From NCBI GenBank assembly GCA_905210085.1, contig CAJLVJ010000025.1:1-25894 (forward strand): a stretch of 25,894 bases of DNA. The letters run 5' to 3'. The notes beneath the pieces were generated by a model. It saw only the letters and a program-made list of their open reading frames with translations, made no database searches and was not told the origin of the DNA. This DNA comes from an uncultured Collinsella sp. Its GTDB lineage: Bacteria; Actinomycetota; Coriobacteriia; Coriobacteriales; Coriobacteriaceae. How positions within the stretch are numbered: the first letter of the stretch is position 1; each line of letters starts with the position of its first letter. A program made the position numbers and the translations under genes. Below, piece by piece: positions 7,885-14,458 of this stretch.

Positions 7885-7904
7885 AGGGACGATGTAACGT
7901 CCCT
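7885..7904 (+). promoter_or_regulatory. Second hairpin before livH
   Basis: AGGGACG (7885-7891) and CGTCCCT (7898-7904) form a perfect 7-bp stem with a 6-base loop, followed by GTTTCAT. It is too weak in T residues to be a firm terminator but could cause partial termination or processing upstream of livH. Confidence 0.45.
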
Positions 7905-7950
7905 GTTTCATACATCAACTGGAAACCTATTCGAAAGGGGGATGTGGAAC

Positions 7951-8832
7951 ATGACGGTCTTTATCCAATACCTGGTCAACGGCCTGTCCATGGGCAGCGT
8001 CTACGCCATCATCGCGTTGGGCTACACCATGGTCTACGGTATCGCCAAGATGCTGAACTTCGCTCACGGCGACGTCATCATGGTCGGTGCCTATGTCTCG
8101 TTCTGCGCCACGTCGTATCTCGGCCTCCCGGGCTGGGCATCTGTAGTTCTCTCTTGTGTGGCCTGCACGGTTCTCGGTGTTCTCATCGAGGGTCTGGCCT
8201 ATAAGCCGCTGCGTCAAGCAGGCCCGCTGGCCGTTCTGATCACGGCCATCGGCGTGTCTTACTTCCTGCAGAACGCCGCGCAGCTTCTGTGGGGCGCCAC
8301 GCCCAAGAACTTCACTTCGCTCGTCACCTTCCAGGTGCCGGAGTTCTTGGCCAAGTTCAACGTAAGCGCCGTCTCGCTCGTCACCATCGTCGCCTGCCTG
8401 GTTATCATGGCCGGCCTGATGTTCTTTACAGGTAAGACCAAGATGGGCAAGGCCATGCGCGCCGTGTCCGAGGACAAGGCTGCCGCTCAGCTCATGGGCA
8501 TCAACGTCAACCGCACCATTTCGATGACGTTTGCCATCGGCTCTGCCCTTGCCGCCATCGCCGGCGTGCTGCTGTGCTCCTACTCGCCGGTGCTGCAGCC
8601 CACGACGGGTGCCATGCCTGGCATCAAGGCCTTCGACGCCGCCGTTTTCGGTGGCATCGGCTCCATCCCCGGCGCCTTTGTCGGTGGCATTCTCATCGGT
8701 ATCATCGAGGCGATGGCGCAGGCCTACATTTCCACGAGCCTTGCCAACTCCATCGTCTTTGGTGTTCTGATCATCGTCCTGCTCGTCAAGCCTGCCGGCC
8801 TCTTGGGCAAGTACGTCCCCGAGAAGGTGTAG
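7951..8832 (+). CDS. livH: Branched-chain amino acid ABC transporter permease LivH
   Basis: Inner-membrane permease subunit, 293 residues, that pairs with LivM to form the channel of the liv importer. It begins FIQYLVNGLSMGSVYAIIAL, has repeated hydrophobic helices, and shows the family segment GYTMVYGIAKMLNFAHGD (about residues 29-46) and a C-terminal FGGIGSIPGAFVGG motif that contacts the ATPase. The start at ATG 7951 is preferred because AAGGGGG (7935-7941) lies 9 bases upstream; ATG 7942 touches that ribosome site, and a longer TTG frame from 7858 runs through the intercistronic hairpin and adds a non-family stretch. It leads the livHMGF block, with livM starting within about ten bases of its stop. 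Confidence 0.94.
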   Translation: MTVFIQYLVNGLSMGSVYAIIALGYTMVYGIAKMLNFAHGDVIMVGAYVSFCATSYLGLPGWASVVLSCVACTVLGVLIEGLAYKPLRQAGPLAVLITAIGVSYFLQNAAQLLWGATPKNFTSLVTFQVPEFLAKFNVSAVSLVTIVACLVIMAGLMFFTGKTKMGKAMRAVSEDKAAAQLMGINVNRTISMTFAIGSALAAIAGVLLCSYSPVLQPTTGAMPGIKAFDAAVFGGIGSIPGAFVGGILIGIIEAMAQAYISTSLANSIVFGVLIIVLLVKPAGLLGKYVPEKV

Positions 8833-8841
8833 GTGAGCGGT

Positions 8842-9921
8842 ATGAAGTTTCTTAAAGACAAGCAGACGCGTCACGACTTTGTTACGTACGCCATGTGCCT
8901 TGTGGCGTTCGCCATCGTGTTCTTTATGCAGTCTAACCACATGATTCCGCGCATGATCGCCGGTCAGCTGGTTCCCATCACGGCCTATATCGTCATGGCC
9001 ATCTCCCTTAACCTCGTCGTCGGCATCGCGGGCGACTTGTCGCTGGGCCACGCGGGCTTTATGAGCGTCGGCGCCTATACGGGCATCGTTACCGCTGTCG
9101 CGCTGGAGAGCGCCGTTCCCTCCGATCCGGTGCGCCTGATCATCAGCATTGTGGTCGGCGCTATCGCCGCTGCCATCTTGGGCTTCTTGATTGGTATCCC
9201 GGTTCTGCGCCTGAGCGGCGACTATCTGGCCATCGTGACCCTGGCTTTTGGCGAGATCATCAAAGAGATCGTCACCTGCCTCATTGTGGGCGTCGACTCC
9301 CGCGGCCTGCACGTGATCTTTAACATCACGGGCAACTCTACGATCGACGACCTGCACCTGCTCGAGGACGGCACCGCCATCATCAAGGGCGCCCAGGGCG
9401 CCTCGGGCGTGTCGACGTACTCGACCTTCCTCGCCGGTGCCATCCTGGTCATGGTCGCACTCGTGATCGTGCTCAACCTGGTTCGCAGCCGTACCGGCCG
9501 TGCCATTATGGCCGTGCGCGATAACAAGATTGCAGCCGAGTCCGTAGGCATCTCCGTCACCGAGTACCGCATGATCGCCTTCGTGGTTTCCGCTGCCCTC
9601 GCCGGTGCTGCCGGAGCCCTCTTCGGCGGTAACTTCTCGCAGCTCTCCGCCACCAAGTTCGACTTCAACACGTCCATTCTCATCCTGGTGTTCGTGGTCC
9701 TGGGCGGTCTGGGCAATATGCGCGGCTCCGTCATCGCGGCGGCGTTGCTTACGGTGCTTCCCGAGCTGCTCCGTCAGTTCTCGGACTACCGCATGCTCAT
9801 CTACGCCATCGTGCTGATCCTGGTCATGATTTTTACCAACAACCCGCAGCTCAAGGCGTTCTTCGGTCGCGTCAAGGACCGCTTTGCTTCCAAGAAGGAG
9901 GTGGCAGCCGATGCCCAGTAA
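8842..9921 (+). CDS. livM: Branched-chain amino acid ABC transporter permease LivM
   Basis: Second permease subunit, 359 residues. It shows helices throughout, LVVGIAGDLSLGHAGFMSVG, RLSGDYLAIVTLAFGEI and the C-terminal GGLGNMRGSVIAA segment typical of LivM. ATG 8842 with AGGTGA upstream is used here; GTG 8833, immediately after the livH stop, is an equally possible start adding three residues. Between GEIIKEIVTCLIVGVDSRG and the next helix is a polar stretch (STIDDLHLLEDGTAIIKGAQ) that replaces the usual short loop. The last codons (KKEV) carry the AAGGAGGTGG ribosome site for livG, and the two genes overlap by 11 bases, pointing to translational coupling. Confidence 0.93.
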   Translation: MKFLKDKQTRHDFVTYAMCLVAFAIVFFMQSNHMIPRMIAGQLVPITAYIVMAISLNLVVGIAGDLSLGHAGFMSVGAYTGIVTAVALESAVPSDPVRLIISIVVGAIAAAILGFLIGIPVLRLSGDYLAIVTLAFGEIIKEIVTCLIVGVDSRGLHVIFNITGNSTIDDLHLLEDGTAIIKGAQGASGVSTYSTFLAGAILVMVALVIVLNLVRSRTGRAIMAVRDNKIAAESVGISVTEYRMIAFVVSAALAGAAGALFGGNFSQLSATKFDFNTSILILVFVVLGGLGNMRGSVIAAALLTVLPELLRQFSDYRMLIYAIVLILVMIFTNNPQLKAFFGRVKDRFASKKEVAADAQ

Positions 9922-10771
9922 ATTTGAGTTCAAGAAGGGCAAGATGGTTCCGTATCCTTCTGGCGCCATCGTTCCCGACCGCGACCTGGGCGAGCGCCCG
10001 GCGCTCGAGTGCATCCACCTGGGCATTGAGTTCGGCGGTCTTAAGGCAGTCGACGACTTTAGCCTGACCATCGGCAAGACCGAGATCGCCGGTCTCATCG
10101 GCCCCAACGGTGCCGGCAAGACCACGGTCTTCAACCTGCTCACCAAGGTGTATCAGCCTACGCACGGCACCATCCTGCTCGACGGCGAGGACACCTCTGG
10201 CAAGTCGGTCTATCAGGTCAACCGCATGGGTATTGCCCGTACATTCCAGAACATTCGCCTGTTCAACACCATGACGGTGGAGGATAACGTTAAGGTTGGC
10301 CTGCACAACCAGGAGCGTTACTCCGGCTTTGAGGGCGTGCTGCGCCTGCCGACGTATTGGAAGCACGAGAAGGCCGCCCACGAACGCGCCATGGAGCTGC
10401 TGTCTATCTTTGATATGGAACATCTGGCAAACGAACAGGCCGGCTCGCTGCCTTACGGCGCTCAGCGCCGCCTGGAGATCGTCCGTGCACTTGCCACCAA
10501 TCCCAAGCTGCTGCTGCTCGACGAGCCTGCCGCCGGCATGAACCCGTCCGAGACCGCGGAACTCATGGAGAACATCGTTAAGATCCGCGACACCTTCGGC
10601 ATTGCCATCATGCTTATCGAGCACGACATGTCGCTCGTCATGAATATTTGCGAGGGTATCTGCGTGCTCAACTTTGGTAAGGTCATCGCCAAGGGCACGG
10701 CCGAGGAAATCCAGAACAACGACGCCGTTATCGAGGCATATCTGGGCAAGCAGGATAAGGGGGAGAACTAA
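9911..10771 (+). CDS. livG: Branched-chain amino acid ABC transporter ATPase LivG
   Basis: Cytoplasmic ATPase subunit, 286 residues, one of two that power LivHM. Motifs: Walker A GPNGAGKT (64-71), Q-loop in TFQNIRLF (111-118), signature LPYGAQRRLEI (180-190, the LivG variant of LSGGQ), Walker B LLLLDEPAAGMN (200-211) and switch histidine in IEHDM (236-240). About 30 residues precede the usual LivG start (near ALECIHLGIEFGG), a basic/proline-rich N-terminal extension of unknown role. The ATG at 9911 is supported by AAGGAGGTGG and overlaps the livM stop; earlier in-frame starts would lie inside livM. livF follows without a gap. Confidence 0.95.
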   Translation: MPSKFEFKKGKMVPYPSGAIVPDRDLGERPALECIHLGIEFGGLKAVDDFSLTIGKTEIAGLIGPNGAGKTTVFNLLTKVYQPTHGTILLDGEDTSGKSVYQVNRMGIARTFQNIRLFNTMTVEDNVKVGLHNQERYSGFEGVLRLPTYWKHEKAAHERAMELLSIFDMEHLANEQAGSLPYGAQRRLEIVRALATNPKLLLLDEPAAGMNPSETAELMENIVKIRDTFGIAIMLIEHDMSLVMNICEGICVLNFGKVIAKGTAEEIQNNDAVIEAYLGKQDKGEN

Positions 10772-11485
10772 ATGGCAGAGCCGATGCTTTCCGTCTACAA
10801 CATCAACGTCTGGTACGGCGCCATCCACGCCATCAAGGACATCTCCTTTAACGTCAACGAGGGCGAGATCGTTGCTCTGATCGGTGCGAACGGTGCCGGC
10901 AAGTCCACGACGCTCAAGACCGTCTCGGGCCTGCTGCGTTCCAAGACCGGCTCCATCAAGTTTATGGGCGAGGACATTACCCATACGCCCGCCGATAAGC
11001 TGGTGGGTAAGGGCCTGGCTCAGGTCCCCGAGGGCCGTCGCGCCTTTTTGCAGATGACGGTCGAGGAGAACCTTGAGATGGGCGCCTATACACAGCTCAA
11101 GTCCACGGTCGCTCCGGGCCTTGAGCGTGTCTACGAGCAGTTCCCGCGCCTTAAGGAGCGCCGTCGCCAGGTCGCCGGCACCCTTTCGGGCGGCGAGCAG
11201 CAGATGCTCGTTATGGGCCGCGCCCTTATGAGCAACCCCAAGCTGCTCATGCTCGACGAGCCTTCCATGGGCCTGGCGCCGATTCTGATTGAGCAGATCT
11301 TCCAGATTGTCGAGGACCTGCACAAGGCCGGCACCACGGTGCTCCTGGTTGAGCAGAACGCGCAGATGGCGCTTTCCATCGCCACACGCGGCTACGTGCT
11401 CGAGACCGGCAAAATTACCATGACCGGCACGGGCCAAGAACTCCTGCACGACGATAACGTGCGTAAGGCCTATCTGGGCGGTTAA
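10772..11485 (+). CDS. livF: Branched-chain amino acid ABC transporter ATPase LivF
   Basis: Second ATPase of the liv importer, 237 residues, the usual LivF length. Motifs: Walker A GANGAGKST (38-46), the LivF segment LAQVPEGRRAF (82-92), signature LSGGEQQML (138-146), Walker B LLMLDEPSMGLAP (158-170), and LVEQNA in place of the LivG HDM switch region. The ATG directly follows the livG stop, with AAGGGGGAGA at the end of livG as ribosome site. It ends the operon: a hairpin terminator begins about 13 bases after its stop. Confidence 0.96.
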   Translation: MAEPMLSVYNINVWYGAIHAIKDISFNVNEGEIVALIGANGAGKSTTLKTVSGLLRSKTGSIKFMGEDITHTPADKLVGKGLAQVPEGRRAFLQMTVEENLEMGAYTQLKSTVAPGLERVYEQFPRLKERRRQVAGTLSGGEQQMLVMGRALMSNPKLLMLDEPSMGLAPILIEQIFQIVEDLHKAGTTVLLVEQNAQMALSIATRGYVLETGKITMTGTGQELLHDDNVRKAYLGG

Positions 11486-11496
11486 TTCATTCAACG

Positions 11497-11533
11497 AAGG
11501 GGCACTGACTATCCCGGTCAGCGCCCCCTTTTT
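11497..11533 (+). terminator. Terminator of the liv operon
   Basis: GGGGC-A-CTGAC (11499-11509) pairs with GTCAG-C-GCCCC (11517-11527) with one mismatch, followed by CTTTTT. It sits directly after livF. Its T tract abuts the next palindrome. Confidence 0.85.
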
Positions 11534-11602
11534 AAGTTGCGGTGGAATAGGGACTAAATGGGAGTCTAAGAGGCCAAAACAGTCCCTATTCCACCGCAAC
11601 TT
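11534..11602. repeat. Perfect 22-bp inverted repeat with 25-base spacer
   Basis: The left arm 11534-11555 (contains TTGCGGTGGAATAGGGACT) is the exact reverse complement of the right arm 11581-11602; the 25-base spacer is 11556-11580. Transcribed, it would form a long uninterrupted stem. It encodes nothing, lies exactly between the liv terminator and cutC, and looks like a dispersed extragenic palindrome or non-autonomous element; other copies would have to be searched for. Confidence 0.85.
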
Positions 11603-11660
11603 CATGGGGATGTGTGACAATGCCCGTCGGAAAACATCTGCTGTCTTTGGGGGTCCATCT

Positions 11661-12338
11661 ATGCTGTACGAGTTTTGTGCCGAGAACTTTGAGCGGGTGC
11701 CGGCGGCTATCGATGCCGGTGCAAGGCGTATCGAGCTGTGCGACAACCTTGCCGTTGGTGGCACCACGCCTTCGGCCGGCGTTATCAGCGCTACGGCCAA
11801 CTATGCCCACGAGCACGATGCACGGGTGATGTGCATGATTCGCCCGCGTGGCGGCGACTTTCACTACAACCAGGACGAGCTGCGTATGATGGAGATGGAC
11901 CTGGGCCTTGCCGTGAGCGCCGGCGTTGACGGCTTGGTCTTTGGCTGCTGCAAGCCCTGCGCTGGCGGATGGGCGCTCGACGAGCTTACGTTGGGCGCCC
12001 TCGTGATGGCCGCGGGCTGCGCGACCGAGGAATGCAAGCGTGAGCCCATCGACATCACCTTTCACATGGCGTTTGACCAGCTCTCGCCCGAGGCTCAACT
12101 CGATGCCGTCGACACACTCGCCGATTGCGGCGTTACGCGCATCCTGACGCACGGCGGTGCCGCCGGCACGCCGATCGAGGACAACCTGGAGCATCTGTCG
12201 CGTCTTATCGAGTGTGCGGGAGACCGCCTGACCATCCTTCCCGGCGGCGGCATTTCCACGGCCAACCGCGATACCGTGGCGGCGGCACTGGGCGTCTCCG
12301 AGCTCCATGGCACCAAGATTGTGCCGCTGGAGGTATAA
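11661..12338 (+). CDS. cutC: CutC family protein
   Basis: A 225-residue TIM-barrel protein of the CutC family, historically linked to copper homeostasis although its biochemical role is unsettled. Family marks are AGARRIELCDNLAVGGTTPSAG near the N-terminus, MIRPRGGDFHYNQDE, DITFHMAFD (E. coli has FHRAFD), ILTHGGAAGTPIEDN, and LPGGGISTAN. The start at 11661 (MLYEFCAENFE) is chosen because GGGGGT lies 7 bases upstream and it matches the family start; an earlier frame from 11604 begins right at the edge of the palindrome and adds 19 unlike residues. The next gene starts four bases after its stop, its GGAGGT ribosome site being inside the last cutC codons, so the two are coupled. Confidence 0.92.
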   Translation: MLYEFCAENFERVPAAIDAGARRIELCDNLAVGGTTPSAGVISATANYAHEHDARVMCMIRPRGGDFHYNQDELRMMEMDLGLAVSAGVDGLVFGCCKPCAGGWALDELTLGALVMAAGCATEECKREPIDITFHMAFDQLSPEAQLDAVDTLADCGVTRILTHGGAAGTPIEDNLEHLSRLIECAGDRLTILPGGGISTANRDTVAAALGVSELHGTKIVPLEV

Positions 12339-12341
12339 CCC

Positions 12342-13142
12342 GTGGCGCTGGTATTTGACGTTCAGCAGGCGAACGGTAAGCCCGACGACAACCGTCGTCC
12401 CGGCACCGCGTGCCCTTTTTGCGATACAGAAGGGCTCACCGACATCATTCGCCGTGATGGCGATTGCATTTGGCTCGAGAATAAGTTCAAGACCCTGCGC
12501 GCCACCCGTCAAACCGTGCTGATCGAGTCGGCCGATCACGATGCCGACCTGGTGACCTACGAGCCGGATGAACTCCACCATGTGATGCGGTTTGCCCTGG
12601 GTTGCTGGCAGCAGATGATCGATTCACAGCAGTATCGAAGCGTGCTCATGTACAAGAACAAGGGTCCGCTCTCGGGCGGTAGTCTCGTGCATCCGCACAT
12701 GCAGATTGTGGGTTTGGAGCAGGAAGACGGCTACACTTCGCTGACTTCTGCCAATTTCGAAGGCATCAATGTCTGGCAACAGGGGAGGATCTCGGTCAAT
12801 ATCTCAACCGAACCGATCATGGGGTTCTTTGAGATCAACGTTTCAGCCCCGCAGGGAATCGCCGCCAGCGATGACACGAGAGACCAAGCCGAGGCGGATC
12901 TCTTCGCCGATGCAATCCAGATAGCTCTGCGCTATATCTTGCACGAGCACCATGGCGGTCGTGCAGAGTCGTACAACCTGTTCTTCTATCACATGAGCGA
13001 CCGAACCATTGCCAAGGCGCTTCCACGTTGGGTGGTTTCACCCTACTTTGTCGGGTATCGGCTGGCTCAGGTCAATGCTGAGACCACGCTCGATGTCGAT
13101 GCGGAGCGACTCCGCGCACATCTGGAGGCGCTCACATCGTAA
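12342..13142 (+). CDS. DUF4931 / GalT-like HIT-superfamily protein
   Basis: A 266-residue protein beginning at GTG 12342, with GGAGGT 7 bases upstream. It carries CPFC (24-27), TDIIRRDGDCIWLENKFK (33-50), and GPLSGGSLVHPHMQIVG (108-124). HPHMQ fits the HPHxQ active-site motif of the galactose-1-phosphate uridylyltransferase branch of the HIT superfamily, in which the histidine between the outer residues forms a nucleotidyl intermediate. The overall pattern matches DUF4931 proteins as I remember them from Bacillus and lactobacilli. It is shorter than GalT (about 350 residues). Substrate is unknown; a nucleotidyl transfer or hydrolysis reaction is the best guess. Likely co-transcribed with cutC. 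Confidence 0.8.
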   Translation: MALVFDVQQANGKPDDNRRPGTACPFCDTEGLTDIIRRDGDCIWLENKFKTLRATRQTVLIESADHDADLVTYEPDELHHVMRFALGCWQQMIDSQQYRSVLMYKNKGPLSGGSLVHPHMQIVGLEQEDGYTSLTSANFEGINVWQQGRISVNISTEPIMGFFEINVSAPQGIAASDDTRDQAEADLFADAIQIALRYILHEHHGGRAESYNLFFYHMSDRTIAKALPRWVVSPYFVGYRLAQVNAETTLDVDAERLRAHLEALTS

Positions 13143-13169
13143 AGTGAGCGCCCGCACACTGCGGACGGT

Positions 13170-14168
13170 TTAGCGCGCCATTGCATCGCGGCCGGCCTCG
13201 ACGCGCTTGCGCTGGGCGGCGCGCTCCTCGCCGGTCAGACGCTCAAAGAAGTGCCCGATAAGCGAGGCGAGCACCTGCTGAAACAACGTTCCACACATGA
13301 CGGGAAACACAACTTCGCCCGGAAAGTATTGCGTGGCGATGACGGCGCCCGAAGAGATATTGCGCATGCCGCAGGTAAAGCACATGGTGGTCGTTTCGCT
13401 ATATGGCAGATGCAGCGCGCGGGCGACCAGAATGCCGACGACAAAGCCGCTGATGGCGAAGACCAAAATAAAGAGGGCGACTTCCAAGCGCACCGCGTTC
13501 ATGTGCAGCACGTACTCGCTCATGGCGGTGGAGTTGGAGGCGATAACGCCCATCATCATGAACTTGCAGGCGGGCGAGAGCGCGGGGGAGAGTTTTTCGT
13601 GCCCCCATCCGCGCGTGAGCTCGTTGATCACGATGCCGAGAACGGCGGGGATGGCGATCATAAAGGCCATGTTCTGCATCATACTCGGCACGTCGATCGA
13701 GACGGTGGCGCCTAGCAGGAGCTTGAGCGTAAGCGGAATCGTCACAGGTGAGATGACCGAGGACGTCAGGATGATGGTGAGCGCGAGCGGGCCGTTGCCG
13801 CCGAACATGCTGATCCACATAAAAGCGGTGACTGCCACGGGCACACTGTATTCGAGCACGATGCCGCAGACAAGGTTGGGGTTGGAACCAAAAAACAACG
13901 ATCCCATGGCATAGGCCGCGATGGGAATAAGCGCCGCCGAGACCAACAATGCCACAATCAGGTGCAGCGGACGGTGGAACACCTCGGCTACCTGGTGGAA
14001 GGTGTTGCTGAGCGCACCTTGGAACGTCATAAAGGCAAACAAGGTGGGAACGATGGGCTTGAGAACGCCGATCTGTTGAGGAAAGAGCACGCCGAGCGCC
14101 ACGCAAGTCGGAACGATGATTTGCATGTGCCCCGCGAGAAACTTGCCCAGTCCAACCCATTGCTTCAT
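13170..14168 (-). CDS. Bile acid:sodium symporter family (BASS) transporter
   Basis: A 332-residue membrane protein with about nine or ten hydrophobic helices and the BASS layout: PTLFAFMTFQGALSN near residue 41, FGSNPNLVCGIVLEYSVPVAV in the middle, and MCFTCGMRNISSGAVIA, matching the conserved T/C-G-x-x-N-x-x-x-G/A sodium-site segment. Family members carry bile acids, pantoate, other organic anions or pyruvate-like acids with Na+; the substrate here cannot be read from sequence, and the family name should not be taken to mean bile acid. The C-terminus is charged (ERLTGEERAAQRKR). It is convergent with the DUF4931 gene (27-base gap). The ribosome site is modest (GGGAG at 12 bases or AAGAG at 3). 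Confidence 0.85.
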   Translation of the reverse strand: MKQWVGLGKFLAGHMQIIVPTCVALGVLFPQQIGVLKPIVPTLFAFMTFQGALSNTFHQVAEVFHRPLHLIVALLVSAALIPIAAYAMGSLFFGSNPNLVCGIVLEYSVPVAVTAFMWISMFGGNGPLALTIILTSSVISPVTIPLTLKLLLGATVSIDVPSMMQNMAFMIAIPAVLGIVINELTRGWGHEKLSPALSPACKFMMMGVIASNSTAMSEYVLHMNAVRLEVALFILVFAISGFVVGILVARALHLPYSETTTMCFTCGMRNISSGAVIATQYFPGEVVFPVMCGTLFQQVLASLIGHFFERLTGEERAAQRKRVEAGRDAMAR

Positions 14169-14330
14169 ATGCTCTTGTGACTCCCTTTGCTCGTGAATCC
14201 GTTTTGACTGGATATGCTAGACGCTCACATGTGTCCGTGCGTCAGAAACGCTCGATTATTTCGAGGGTATTACCGGCATCGTTTACCGAAACCGCGGCGT
14301 GCTGCGGCGATTTGCGTCCGCGCCGCACGG

Positions 14331-14336
14331 TATAAT
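14331..14336 (+). promoter_or_regulatory. Candidate -10 element for the recJ-rel block
   Basis: A perfect TATAAT lies 62 bases before the small leader ORF and 114 before recJ. The only -35-like hexamer (TTGCGT, 14312-14317) is spaced 13 bases away, too short, so the -35 is uncertain. The rest of the 14169-14392 gap shows no gene. Confidence 0.5.
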
Positions 14337-14392
14337 AAATCCGTTCAACAGATCTGCCTGCCGAAGCGGGCATACACAGAGGACTCATCGCT

Positions 14393-14458
14393 ATGAACCG
14401 TGAGAGGTATCGCGGCGACCTGCCCCTATCGGGGGTGGGTGCCTATGTCATCGCTTAA
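14393..14458 (+). CDS. Putative 21-residue leader peptide overlapping the recJ start
   Basis: ATG 14393 follows AGAGGA with 9-base spacing, a better ribosome site than that of recJ itself. The frame reads MNRERYRGDLPLSGVGAYVI plus alanine and stops at TAA 14458, overlapping the recJ ATG (14445) by 14 bases in another frame. Its translation would carry ribosomes over the recJ start, so it could couple or limit recJ expression. No homologue is recognised, and it may be only a chance frame. Confidence 0.4.
   Translation: MNRERYRGDLPLSGVGAYVIA

Noticed and set aside
7927..10146. A 739-codon minus-strand frame opposite livH-livM-livG
   Set aside because: It lies fully antisense to three clear transporter genes and is dominated by H, D, G and Q runs typical of non-coding strand translation.
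9872..11800. A 642-codon minus-strand frame opposite livG-livF
   Set aside because: Antisense to two ATPase genes with intact motifs and crossing the terminator and the 22-bp palindrome; no independent ribosome site or domain.
13170..14168. Calling the BASS protein a bile acid transporter because the organism is a gut bacterium
   Set aside because: The family moves several organic anions and no neighbour gene supports bile acid metabolism.
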